This document shows, one piece after another, positions 13,754-22,822 of a stretch of 29,367 bases of DNA. The stretch is from contig CAJGCT010000020.1 in the NCBI GenBank assembly GCA_904501985.1, positions 1 through 29,367 of the forward strand, given 5' to 3'. The position numbers and the translations under genes were made by a program. This DNA is from an uncultured Clostridia bacterium (lineage in GTDB: Bacteria > Bacillota > Clostridia > Oscillospirales > CAG-272). Below the pieces are notes generated by a model. The model had not been told where the DNA came from. It did not search any database and saw only the letters and a list, made by a program, of their open reading frames with translations. Positions within the stretch are counted from its first letter, which is position 1; each line of letters starts with the position of its first letter.

Positions 13754-16039
13754 ATGGCAAACAACCTTGTGATCATGGAGTCGCCCACAAAGGCGGGTAC
13801 GGTGAAGGGATACCTTGGCTCAGGCTATAAAGTCGTGGGCTGTACGGGACATATCCGCGATCTGCCCAAAAGTACCCTCGGTATAGATGTGGACAACGAT
13901 TTCAATGCAAAATATATTAACATCCGCGGCAAGGGAGACCTTATTAAGTCCCTTAAAAAAGAGGCGAAGAATGCCGACAAAGTATTCCTCGCAACGGACC
14001 CTGACCGTGAGGGTGAGGCTATAGCGTGGCATCTTTCCGAGGCGCTTGCGATTCCGGCGGAAAAGATCAAGCGTGTTACATTTAACGAAATTACAAAGAA
14101 AGCCGTAAAGGCAGGCATGAAGAGTCCCCGAGGCATAGATATGGGACTTGTGAATTCACAGCAGGCCCGCCGCATACTTGACAGAATCGTTGGCTACAAG
14201 CTTAGTCCCTTCCTCTGGAAAACCATCAAAAGCGGTCTGTCCGCGGGACGTGTTCAGTCTGTTGCAACGCGTATAATCGTTGAGCGCGAGGAGGAGATCC
14301 GCGCCTTTAATCCGGAGGAATATTGGAGCATTAATGTAATGCTTGAAAACAAGAGCCGAGGTAAGATAAAGGCGAAATTCCACGGAAACGAGGGCGGCAA
14401 GCTGGAGCTTCATTCCGAGGCTGATGCAATGAGGGTCGTTAATGCGGTGGACGGTAAGGAATTTACCGTAAAGTCCGTAAAAAAGGCGATCCGCATGAAA
14501 AATCCCGCACCTCCGTTTACAACATCAACTCTCCAGCAGGAGGCATCGCGCAGACTCGGCTTCCAATCGCAGCGTATAATGCGTGTAGCTCAGGAGCTTT
14601 ATGAGGGTATCAATCTCGGAAGCACTGCCGGCGGCACACAGGGTCTTATCACCTATATGCGTACCGATTCACTGCGTATTGCCGATGAGGCGGCAGAGGC
14701 GGCTCGCGACTATATAGTTGACAAGTACGGAAATGAGTTTTACCCTAAAGAGCGCCGTATTTACAAAACCAAGGCCGGCGCACAGGATGCCCATGAAGCC
14801 ATCCGCCCATCAAACCTTGCGTTTGAGCCGGACAAAATAAAGAAAATGCTTACTACCGATCAGTACCGTCTCTACAAGCTTATCTGGGATCGCTTTATGG
14901 CAAGCCAGATGGCATCGGCGGAGCTTGATACGGTAACAGCCGATATTGAAGCCGGCGGATATATCTTCCGTTCAAGCGGATATACGGTGAAATTCCAGGG
15001 TTACATGACTCTTTATGAGGAGTCTGAGGATTATGTTGCGCAGAGCGCGGCTGATACCGATACTCCCGAAAAGAGCATAAGACTTCCGAAGATAGATGAG
15101 GGCGATAAACTGCGTCATGATGCCACACATCCGGCTCAGCATTTTACAGAGCCGCCCCCACGCTACAACGAGGCATCCCTTGTAAAATTCCTTGAGGAGC
15201 GCGGAATCGGACGCCCCAGCACCTTCGCTACCATCATCACCACCATCATCACCAGAGGATATGTGGTGCGCGACGGCAAATCCCTTAAGCCAACAGAGCT
15301 TGGCGAGCTTACCACAAAGCTGATGGTTGACAGATTCCCGAATATTGTGGACTATGAGTTCACGGCAAACATGGAGACCGAGCTTGACGACATCGCAAAC
15401 GGCGACAGCACCGTGAGCGGAGTGCTCCACGGCTTTTACGATGATTTTGCAAAGAGCCTTGAGGTTGCCGAGAATACTGTAGATAAGTCGGCGTATGCAC
15501 CGCCTGTTGAGGAAACGGATATAATCTGTGACAAGTGCGGCGCAAAAATGATAGTTAAAAACGGCAGATACGGAAAGTTTGCGGCTTGCCCCAACTATCC
15601 CGAATGCAAAAATACAAAGCCCCTGACAAAGGACGGAGCTGTTACGGAAGAAAAGACCGAGGCAGCACCGGATATGGTCTGCGACAAGTGCGGAAGTCCT
15701 ATGGTGCTTCGCGCAGGCAGATTCGGAAGCTTCTATGCCTGCTCACGTTATCCGGAGTGCAAGACCACAAGACAGATCACCAAGGAGATCGGTGTGGCTT
15801 GCCCTAAGTGCGGAGCTAAGGTTGTAGTAAAGAAGGGCAAGAACCGCTCCGTATTCTACAGCTGTGAGCGTTATCCCGAATGCGATTTTTCCTCGTGGGA
15901 TATGCCCACAGAGGAGAAATGCCCAAACTGCGGCGATATGCTTTACCGCAAAAAGGGCAAAGAATACCTTATCTGCAAGCATGACGGATGCGGCTATAAG
16001 AGAGAAGTTGAAGTGGGCGATGACAATGCAGAACAGTAA
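13754..16039 (+). CDS. topA: DNA topoisomerase I
   Basis: Type IA topoisomerase that relaxes negative supercoils through a transient 5'-phosphotyrosine. The 761-aa product has the TOPRIM domain (Glu9 in MESPTKAGTV; ATDPDREGEA with D82, D84, E86), the active site Tyr301 in YMRTDS, and a C-terminal tail of four zinc ribbons from residue 592 on: CDKCGAKM, CDKCGSPM, CPKCGAKV and CPNCGDML, each with a second cysteine pair (the last is C-x4-C). The first motif reads SPTKAGT where most have SPAKAKT. I chose the ATG at 13754 with AGAAGGAG upstream; an open frame extends back into dprA but homologues begin at NNLVIMESP. It follows dprA by 31 nt and overlaps trmFO by 20 nt. Confidence 0.98.
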   Translation: MANNLVIMESPTKAGTVKGYLGSGYKVVGCTGHIRDLPKSTLGIDVDNDFNAKYINIRGKGDLIKSLKKEAKNADKVFLATDPDREGEAIAWHLSEALAIPAEKIKRVTFNEITKKAVKAGMKSPRGIDMGLVNSQQARRILDRIVGYKLSPFLWKTIKSGLSAGRVQSVATRIIVEREEEIRAFNPEEYWSINVMLENKSRGKIKAKFHGNEGGKLELHSEADAMRVVNAVDGKEFTVKSVKKAIRMKNPAPPFTTSTLQQEASRRLGFQSQRIMRVAQELYEGINLGSTAGGTQGLITYMRTDSLRIADEAAEAARDYIVDKYGNEFYPKERRIYKTKAGAQDAHEAIRPSNLAFEPDKIKKMLTTDQYRLYKLIWDRFMASQMASAELDTVTADIEAGGYIFRSSGYTVKFQGYMTLYEESEDYVAQSAADTDTPEKSIRLPKIDEGDKLRHDATHPAQHFTEPPPRYNEASLVKFLEERGIGRPSTFATIITTIITRGYVVRDGKSLKPTELGELTTKLMVDRFPNIVDYEFTANMETELDDIANGDSTVSGVLHGFYDDFAKSLEVAENTVDKSAYAPPVEETDIICDKCGAKMIVKNGRYGKFAACPNYPECKNTKPLTKDGAVTEEKTEAAPDMVCDKCGSPMVLRAGRFGSFYACSRYPECKTTRQITKEIGVACPKCGAKVVVKKGKNRSVFYSCERYPECDFSSWDMPTEEKCPNCGDMLYRKKGKEYLICKHDGCGYKREVEVGDDNAEQ

Positions 16040-17375
16040 TCCCGTAATAAATATTGTAGGTGCAGGTCTTGCCGGCTGTGAAGCGGCGTGGCAGGCGGTA
16101 AAGCTTGGAGTTAATGTGCGGCTCTACGAGATGAAACCCCACAAATATTCACCGGCTCACCATTCGGCAGGATTTGCTGAGCTTGTATGCTCAAACTCAC
16201 TGCGCTCAAATATGATATCCAATGCAGTTGGTGTGCTCAAAGAAGAAATGAAGCTGCTTGACTCTTTGATAATCGAAGCGGCGTATGCATCTGAGGTACC
16301 GGCAGGCAGTGCTCTTGCTGTGGACCGTGAGCTTTTTTCGAAGTATATCACAGAAAAGCTTCGGGAGCATCCCCTTGTTGAGATTATCGAGGGCGAGGTC
16401 ACAGAGATTCCAGACGGTATCACAGTCATTGCATCAGGACCGCTTACCTCGGAAACCCTCTCGAAGTCTATAGGCGAGCTTATCGGCGAGGATTATCTCA
16501 GCTTTTTCGATGCCGCCGCACCTATTGTAAGCTTTGAATCGATCGACATGACAAAGGCGTTCTACGCCTCGCGCTACGGCAAAGGCGAGGCCTCATATAT
16601 CAACTGCCCCTTTACAAAAGAGGAGTATGACCGCTTCTACGAGGCACTTATCACTGCCGAGGAGGCGGAGCTTAAGGATTTTGACCGCCAGGGTCAGCTT
16701 AAGGTGTTTGAAGGCTGTATGCCTGTTGAGGTTATGGCAAAACGCGGACACGACACACTGCTTTTCGGTCCTATGAAGCCTGTTGGCATAACTGTTCCGG
16801 ACACAGGCAAGGAAGCCTATGCCATAGTTCAGTTAAGACAGGAAAATTCCGCTAAAAGTATGTACAATATCGTGGGATTCCAGACTCACCTTAAATTCCC
16901 GGAGCAAAAGCGTGTGTTCGGCATGATTCCGGGACTTGAAAATGCGGAATTCCTACGATACGGCGTAATGCACCGTAATACCTTTATGAATTCGCCGAAG
17001 CTTCTTGACCAAACGTATATGTTAAGAAGCCGCCCTGGGATTTTCTTCGCCGGACAGATGACGGGCGTTGAGGGATACGTTGAAAGCGCATCCTCAGGAC
17101 TTGTGGCAGGACTCAATGCGGCAAGGTATGCTCTCGGTCTTTCGCCCATGACCTTTACAAACGAGAGTGTTATAGGCTCTCTTGCCTGCTACGTGGGTGA
17201 TTCAAGCGTTGAAAATTTCCAGCCTATGAACGCAAACTTCGGACTTGTGAGGGCACTTGACAAAAAGGTTAAGGGCGGAAAAAAAGCGCGCGGCGAGGCT
17301 ATGGGAATGCGCGCCATAGAATATATCAAAGGCGTTTTAGCGGAGGACGGCGCAAATGATGAAGCTGACAGTTGA
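16020..17375 (+). CDS. trmFO: tRNA (uracil-54-C5)-methyltransferase, folate- and FAD-dependent
   Basis: Makes ribothymidine at position 54 of tRNA using methylenetetrahydrofolate as carbon donor. The 451-aa product opens with the FAD-binding INIVGAGLAGCEAA (GxGxxG at 14-19) and carries two key cysteines: C57 in LVCSNSLRSN and C233 in EGCMPVEVMA, matching the pair used in catalysis by B. subtilis TrmFO. Late motifs include FFAGQMTGVEGYVESASSG. Two in-frame ATGs are possible, 16020 and 16026; both lie inside the topA end, so translation is probably coupled. AAGTGG before 16020 is a weak ribosome site. A hairpin surrounds the stop codon. Its place after topA is typical of Bacillota. Confidence 0.96.
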   Translation: MTMQNSNPVINIVGAGLAGCEAAWQAVKLGVNVRLYEMKPHKYSPAHHSAGFAELVCSNSLRSNMISNAVGVLKEEMKLLDSLIIEAAYASEVPAGSALAVDRELFSKYITEKLREHPLVEIIEGEVTEIPDGITVIASGPLTSETLSKSIGELIGEDYLSFFDAAAPIVSFESIDMTKAFYASRYGKGEASYINCPFTKEEYDRFYEALITAEEAELKDFDRQGQLKVFEGCMPVEVMAKRGHDTLLFGPMKPVGITVPDTGKEAYAIVQLRQENSAKSMYNIVGFQTHLKFPEQKRVFGMIPGLENAEFLRYGVMHRNTFMNSPKLLDQTYMLRSRPGIFFAGQMTGVEGYVESASSGLVAGLNAARYALGLSPMTFTNESVIGSLACYVGDSSVENFQPMNANFGLVRALDKKVKGGKKARGEAMGMRAIEYIKGVLAEDGANDEADS

Positions 17376-17392
17376 GGATTTACTGACAGCTT
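17362..17392 (+). repeat. Inverted repeat around the trmFO stop, upstream of rnc
   Basis: AAGCTGACAGT (17362-17372) and ACTGACAGCTT (17382-17392) are inverted copies with one A/A mismatch and a 9-nt loop that contains the trmFO TGA (17373-17375). No T run follows, so it is not a normal terminator. It ends 39 nt before the rnc ATG and could affect trmFO mRNA stability or rnc expression. Confidence 0.55.
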
Positions 17393-17431
17393 GAAAAATG
17401 TGATACGAAATAAAAAAACAGGAGATTTCTG

Positions 17432-18145
17432 ATGGAAAAGCTTCCACTCTCCCCGGAGGGACTTGAAAACAGGATCGGATACAAATATAAAGATATACAG
17501 CTCCTTTTGACTGCGCTTACCCATTCTTCATATGCCAATGAGTGCAAGCCGAGAGGGGAAACGGTGCAGTACAATGAGCGGCTTGAATTTCTCGGTGACT
17601 CGGTGCTGTCCATAATAGTCAGCGACTATCTTTTCAAACATTATCCGGATACTCCTGAGGGAGATCTTACTAAAATACGTGCCAGTGCGGTATGTGAAAA
17701 AACGCTTGGCAAGCTTGCGCTTGACCTTGGACTTGGAAATTATATGCGTCTCGGTCACGGCGAGGAAATGGGTCACGGGCGTGAGAGAATCTCTATACTT
17801 GCGGATGCATTTGAGGCACTTCTCGCATCAATGTATCTTGATTCAGGCTCACGTGATGCGGTTGAAGCATTTCTTCTGCCAAGGGTAATACCAGAGATAA
17901 AGCAGTTTGTGGAGAACGGCAAAAACAAGGACTACAAAACCCTTCTCCAGCAGATAGTTCAGCAGGAGCGCGGCGAAATACTTGAATACGTTCTCATAAG
18001 CGAAAGCGGTCCTGACCACGCCAAGACCTTTACCGTTGAGGCGCGGCTTAACAGCAATGTTATCGGTCACGGCAAGGGCAAGAGCAAGCGAGAGGCAGAA
18101 CAGCTTGCGGCAAAAGAAGCCCTTGTGCTGTTCGGAGACAGATGA
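17432..18145 (+). CDS. rnc: Ribonuclease III
   Basis: Double-strand-specific endoribonuclease that matures rRNA precursors and, in B. subtilis, SRP RNA. The 237-aa product has the catalytic signature NERLEFLGDSVL (48-59) with E49, E52 and D56, the second acidic cluster D125 and E128 in ADAFEALLASMYLDSG, and a C-terminal double-stranded RNA binding domain (about 164-235; DYKTLLQQ, GPDHAKTF, GKGKSKREAEQLAAKEAL). All catalytic residues are present. ACAGGAG lies upstream of the ATG. Its stop overlaps the next start by the ATGA arrangement. I find no promoter between trmFO and rnc, so it may belong to the dprA-topA-trmFO transcript. Confidence 0.98.
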   Translation: MEKLPLSPEGLENRIGYKYKDIQLLLTALTHSSYANECKPRGETVQYNERLEFLGDSVLSIIVSDYLFKHYPDTPEGDLTKIRASAVCEKTLGKLALDLGLGNYMRLGHGEEMGHGRERISILADAFEALLASMYLDSGSRDAVEAFLLPRVIPEIKQFVENGKNKDYKTLLQQIVQQERGEILEYVLISESGPDHAKTFTVEARLNSNVIGHGKGKSKREAEQLAAKEALVLFGDR

Positions 18146-19164
18146 GACATATAAATATACCAATTTTCATTCCACATATGGGATGTCCCAACGACTGCGT
18201 TTTCTGCAATCAGCGGCGCATATCCGGAAAAAAGGATTTTGACATTCGCACGGTGCATTATGAGCTTGAAACTGCCATCTCCACGGTTGATTATGATAAC
18301 TGTGAGGTGGAGATTGCATTTTTCGGCGGAAGCTTTACGGGAATCGACCGTGGTGATATGCTGTATCTTCTGGGGCTTGCCAAGGGATATGTGGACGCGA
18401 AAAAAGCATCGTCCATCCGACTGTCAACAAGGCCGGACTATATAGACGGCGAAATACTTGACATCCTTTCGGCACACGGCGTTACGGATATTGAGCTTGG
18501 ACTTCAAAGTATGAGCGACTGCGTGCTTTCAGCATCAAAGCGCGGACACACCGCGGAGTGTGCCAAAAACGCCTGCCACATGATAAAGGAACGCGGCTTT
18601 AATTTAGTGGGGCAGATGATGGTGGGTTTACCGAACTCAACCCTGTCCGACGAGCTTCTGACGGCGAGGGAGATAGTATCTCTCGGATGCGATGCGGCTC
18701 GCATATATCCAACGGTGGTTTTCTGTGAAACAGAGCTGTGCGATATGATGAACCGTGGGGAATACATACCCTTGGAGCTTTCCGATGCCGTTAATCGCTC
18801 GGCTGAGGTTTTATCGGTGTTTGCGGATGCCAATATACCCGTAATACGCCTTGGACTTTGCGCGGCGGACAATCTTTTTGAGCCGGGGACTATCGCCGGC
18901 GGTGCTTATCACAGCGCAATGGGTGAGATGGTGTACTCGGAGCTGTATTATAAAAAAATACGTGAGTATATAGATGACCATGGTCTTACGGAGCGGATAT
19001 CGGGCAAGGATATAACCCTGTATGTCCCATCCGGCGAGGTATCAAAGGTGTCGGGACAGAAGCGGAGCAACAAGCTGCGACTCCAAAATGAATACAATGT
19101 AAAAAGTGTAAAAATCATTGAAAATCCGTCACTTTTGTGGTATAATATCCTAATAGAGATTTAA
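18142..19164 (+). CDS. Radical SAM protein, Elp3-like, function unassigned
   Basis: Radical S-adenosylmethionine enzyme of 340 aa. The 4Fe-4S binding triplet is C15-x3-C19-x2-C22 (CPNDCVFC); FFGGSFTG and the ELGLQSM segment are typical of the Elp3/MiaB-like SAM-binding barrel. It lacks the acetyltransferase domain of true Elp3. The same family is commonly found between rnc and smc in Clostridia, but I know of no established substrate; the RNA-centred neighbours make an RNA modification role a guess only. It starts in the ATGA overlap with the rnc stop, so translation is coupled. Its last 16 codons contain the complete smc promoter, so the C-terminal residues (about IENPSLLWYNILIEI) are constrained at two levels. 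Confidence 0.9.
   Translation: MRHINIPIFIPHMGCPNDCVFCNQRRISGKKDFDIRTVHYELETAISTVDYDNCEVEIAFFGGSFTGIDRGDMLYLLGLAKGYVDAKKASSIRLSTRPDYIDGEILDILSAHGVTDIELGLQSMSDCVLSASKRGHTAECAKNACHMIKERGFNLVGQMMVGLPNSTLSDELLTAREIVSLGCDAARIYPTVVFCETELCDMMNRGEYIPLELSDAVNRSAEVLSVFADANIPVIRLGLCAADNLFEPGTIAGGAYHSAMGEMVYSELYYKKIREYIDDHGLTERISGKDITLYVPSGEVSKVSGQKRSNKLRLQNEYNVKSVKIIENPSLLWYNILIEI
19118..19146 (+). promoter_or_regulatory. sigma-A promoter for smc, inside the radical SAM gene
   Basis: TTGAAA (19118-19123), 17-nt spacer, perfect TATAAT (19141-19146) with TGG just ahead (extended -10). The predicted start is near 19153, about 43 nt before the smc ATG. The whole promoter is within coding sequence of the preceding gene. 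Confidence 0.82.
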
Positions 19165-19195
19165 TGAAAATATAAGGGAAAGGAGAAAACCAAAT

Positions 19196-22100
19196 ATGTA
19201 TTTAAAATCACTTGAGCTGTTCGGTTTCAAGTCCTTTCCCGATCGCACCGTGCTTAATTTTGATCGGGGCGCAACTGTTGTCGTCGGACCGAACGGAAGC
19301 GGCAAATCCAACATTTCCGATGCTATGCGCTGGGTGCTTGGCGAGGTGTCCTCAAGGCAGATTCGCGGTACAAAGATGGAGGACGTAATATTTGGCGGAA
19401 CTGATGACAGAAAACAGATGAATTTTGCCGAGGTTTCGGTAACATTCGATAATTCCGACCGCCAGATGGATACCCCTTACGATGAGGTGTCCGTAACACG
19501 CCGTTATTATCGCAAGGGCGAGAGCGAGTATTTTATAAACAGAAAGCCTGTAAGACTTCGCGACATTCATGAGCTTTTCATGAATACGGGCGTTGGACGT
19601 GAGGGCTATTCCATCATCGGACAGGGACGTATTGCCGAAATAATCTCCCGAAAGAGCGAGGAACGCCGTTCCATTTTCGAAGAAGCGGCAGGCATATCCA
19701 AATACCGCTACAAAAAGGAAGAAGCGGAGGGCAAGCTGTCAAGCGTTGAGGACAATCTTACAAGGCTTCGCGATATTATGTCCGAGCTTGAAGGTCGCGT
19801 GGGTCCCCTTGAGCGTGAATCCGAGCGTGCACGCAAATATCTTGAATATTTCGAGGTGAAGAAGCGTGACGATGTTGCTCTTTGGATATACGATATGGAC
19901 AAGCTGTCTTTTGATCTTAAAGAAGCAGATGATAAGCTGAAGCTTGCCAAAAATGAGCTTGATATAGTTACCGAGGCACTTGAATCCCTTGAAAATCAGA
20001 ACGAGCGCGTTTTTGAAGCTTCCCAGGAATCAAAATATAAGCAGGAACAGCTTCAGTCGGGTATAGAGCAGGCGAGAAATGAATCCCATGAGCTTGACAG
20101 TAAAATAAAGCTTACGGAAAACGATATGGCGCACAGGGCGGATCAGATTTCGGAAAAATCCGATGCAAAGGCGAGATTTGCGGAGCGCCGCGCACAGCTT
20201 GAAGCAGTTCTTTCGGAGAAAGAAGCAGCTTTGAAAGCAGCAAAGGACAGTGCCGAAGCGATTTCAGGCGAGCTTGAAGCCCTTGATGCGAAAAACGAAG
20301 ACGCAAAAACCAAACGCGATACTCTGCGTGCACAGCTTGAAGCTGAGCTTGCCGAGATAAAGAGCGGCGAGGAGCGCCTTGTTGATCTCCGCATCCGCCT
20401 TTCCGTGCTTGACACTACCGAAAAAACCGACAGTGACAAGGCGGCATCCCTTGCCGACGAGATAAAGAAATATTCCGAAAGCTCGGCTATGCTTGAAGCG
20501 CGTGCCGACAAGGCTGACCGCGTTATAGCGGATTACCGCAAAAAATGCGATGAGCTTAACTCAAAAATTGGCGAGGCAAACTCCGAGGTTGAAAAGCTTA
20601 AGCGCGAAAAGCAGGAGCTTATTGATAAATCAAACGAAGTATACCTTGAATACACGGCTAAAAAGCACCGCATTGATGCTATACGCCGTATGGAGGAGCT
20701 GTTTGAGGGTTATGCCCAGAGCGTCCGCTTTGTTATGAGCGAGTATGACGCAGGGCATATAGAAGGAACAAACCGAGTGTCCGATGTGAATGCTGTTGGC
20801 GGCAGGATACACGGACCGGTGTCGCGCCTTATAAACGTGAGTGCGCGGTATACTCTTGCTATAGAAACTGCGCTTGGCGCAAATATTCAGAACATCATCG
20901 TTGATGACGAAAACACCGCAAAGGCGGCTATTCGTCACCTTAAAAACAAGAACGCCGGCAGAGCTACATTTTACCCAATAAGCTCCATGAAGCCGCGCTA
21001 CAGTCAGATTCCGGAGTCCGAATGTGAAAAGTACGAGGGTTACCTCGGCACTGCCGACAAGGTCATAGAATTTGATGAAAAGTTCGGTGGAGTCATACGA
21101 AATCTGCTTGGAGCCACCCTTATATTCGATAATATCGACAACGGCGCGGCGATGGCGAAGGCTACGGGCTACAAGGTGCGCGTTGTCACCCTTGACGGTC
21201 AGGTCATAAACGCAGGCGGTTCTTTCACGGGCGGCTCGGCAAAGCGCGATTCCGGTATGCTGACCCGTCGTACCGAAACCGAAAAGTTAAAGCGCGATTC
21301 CGATGCTCTTTCCGAGAAATTGGAGGAGCTGAAGCGTCAGCAGGTTAAGTGCGATAATGCCATTAACGAAAAGACCAAGGAAGCATCGGGAATATCTTCC
21401 CAGATTGCCATGCTTCAGTCGCTTATGGGAGCTGAGAATACTCAGCTTGAAGTCATCAGAAGCCAGCTTGGCGGCGAGAAGAATATGCGCGCGTCTCTTG
21501 AGCGCGACCTTGAAGCTGTAAAGACCGATGCGGCTGTGCGTGCCGACGGCATTGTAAGGCTTAAAGCGGAGGCTGACGAAATCGCGGCAAGAGCCGAAGC
21601 ACTTTCGGCAAACAGAGAGACAGGCATCTCAAAGCTTGGTGAGCTTGAAGAGACTATTGACGAGTGCGAACGGCTTCGCAGTGAGCTTCTTGTTCGCCGT
21701 GCAGAAGCGGCAAAGGATGTGGAGCTTGCGGAATTGGAGCTTGAACAGACAAGCACAAGACTTAACGAAAACGCATCCGAGACGGAGGAAAATGACCGTC
21801 TCAGTGCCGCCCTTGCAGAGGAAAATGTTACAGCGGCGGCAGAGCTTACCACTATGCGCAAAACTCTCGACGAGCTGCTTGCATCCGTTGAGAATCTTGA
21901 GCGTGAACGCAGTGCGGTATCGGCGAAAAATCTTGAGTATGAGCAGAAGCTTAATCAGCTCCGCGCTCAGATACGCGAGAAAACAAGCAAGCGCGAGCTT
22001 TGCTTCCGCGACCACACCCTTGCGGAGAACCGTCAGAAGAATCTGTCCGACGAGCGTGACAAGCTGACGGAACGGCTTTGGGACGATTACGAGCTTACTT

Positions 22101-22822
22101 ATTCAACTGCCAAGGAATGCGGATATCCCACAGTCACCGAGGAGAATTACAAGGAACTGCATACCGAGCTTACCGAATACAGGGCAAAGCTTAAGAATCT
22201 TGGCAGTGTAAATGTAAATGCCATAGAGGAATATGCCGAGGTCAAGAGCCGCTTTGACTTTATGTCGGAGCAGATAGCGGACCTTGAAAAATCAAGGGAC
22301 AATCTTCTTGAAATCATCGTCAAGCTTGAAACGGAAATGCGCGAGACCTTTACATCCGCATTCTACGAGATTGACCGCAACTTCAAGATAGTGTTCAGCG
22401 AGCTTTTCGGCGGCGGTACTGCGGAGCTTTCCCTTACCGACCCGGAAAATGTACTTGCCAGCGGCATTGAGATACGTGTTGCACCTCCCGGAAAGGTTAT
22501 AAAGAGCATGACGCTTCTCTCCGGCGGTGAGCAGGCATTCGTTGCCATTGCGCTGATATTTGCTATCCTCAGAGTTAACCCCACACCTTTCTGTATCTTT
22601 GACGAGGTGGAGGCGGCACTGGATGATGCAAACGTATTCCGCTTTGCGGATTATCTCAGCCGTTATGCCGCAAGAGGTCAGTTTATTGTTATTACGCACC
22701 GCCGCGGCACTATGGAAATAGCTGACCGTATATACGGCGTTACCATGCAGGAGCGCGGTATTTCAACTGTTCTGCCCCTTGATATCAAGCAGGCAGAGGA
22801 AAATTTGGGAGAAACAAAATAA
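19196..22822 (+). CDS. smc: Chromosome segregation protein SMC
   Basis: Long coiled-coil ATPase that, with ScpA and ScpB, organises and separates sister chromosomes. The 1208-aa product (B. subtilis 1186) has Walker A GPNGSGKS (31-38), two long charged coiled coils (about 165-500 and 690-1020), a hinge at about 500-690 with GGRIHGPVSRLI and NAGGSFTGGSAK, the ABC signature LSGGEQ (1108-1113) and Walker B CIFDE (1133-1137) followed by ALDDANV. The signature reads GGEQAFVAIAL where many have GGERALTAIAL. The ATG has AAAGGAG about 10 nt upstream. It starts a run of tightly spaced genes; its TAA touches the ftsY ATG. Confidence 0.99.
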   Translation: MYLKSLELFGFKSFPDRTVLNFDRGATVVVGPNGSGKSNISDAMRWVLGEVSSRQIRGTKMEDVIFGGTDDRKQMNFAEVSVTFDNSDRQMDTPYDEVSVTRRYYRKGESEYFINRKPVRLRDIHELFMNTGVGREGYSIIGQGRIAEIISRKSEERRSIFEEAAGISKYRYKKEEAEGKLSSVEDNLTRLRDIMSELEGRVGPLERESERARKYLEYFEVKKRDDVALWIYDMDKLSFDLKEADDKLKLAKNELDIVTEALESLENQNERVFEASQESKYKQEQLQSGIEQARNESHELDSKIKLTENDMAHRADQISEKSDAKARFAERRAQLEAVLSEKEAALKAAKDSAEAISGELEALDAKNEDAKTKRDTLRAQLEAELAEIKSGEERLVDLRIRLSVLDTTEKTDSDKAASLADEIKKYSESSAMLEARADKADRVIADYRKKCDELNSKIGEANSEVEKLKREKQELIDKSNEVYLEYTAKKHRIDAIRRMEELFEGYAQSVRFVMSEYDAGHIEGTNRVSDVNAVGGRIHGPVSRLINVSARYTLAIETALGANIQNIIVDDENTAKAAIRHLKNKNAGRATFYPISSMKPRYSQIPESECEKYEGYLGTADKVIEFDEKFGGVIRNLLGATLIFDNIDNGAAMAKATGYKVRVVTLDGQVINAGGSFTGGSAKRDSGMLTRRTETEKLKRDSDALSEKLEELKRQQVKCDNAINEKTKEASGISSQIAMLQSLMGAENTQLEVIRSQLGGEKNMRASLERDLEAVKTDAAVRADGIVRLKAEADEIAARAEALSANRETGISKLGELEETIDECERLRSELLVRRAEAAKDVELAELELEQTSTRLNENASETEENDRLSAALAEENVTAAAELTTMRKTLDELLASVENLERERSAVSAKNLEYEQKLNQLRAQIREKTSKRELCFRDHTLAENRQKNLSDERDKLTERLWDDYELTYSTAKECGYPTVTEENYKELHTELTEYRAKLKNLGSVNVNAIEEYAEVKSRFDFMSEQIADLEKSRDNLLEIIVKLETEMRETFTSAFYEIDRNFKIVFSELFGGGTAELSLTDPENVLASGIEIRVAPPGKVIKSMTLLSGGEQAFVAIALIFAILRVNPTPFCIFDEVEAALDDANVFRFADYLSRYAARGQFIVITHRRGTMEIADRIYGVTMQERGISTVLPLDIKQAEENLGETK

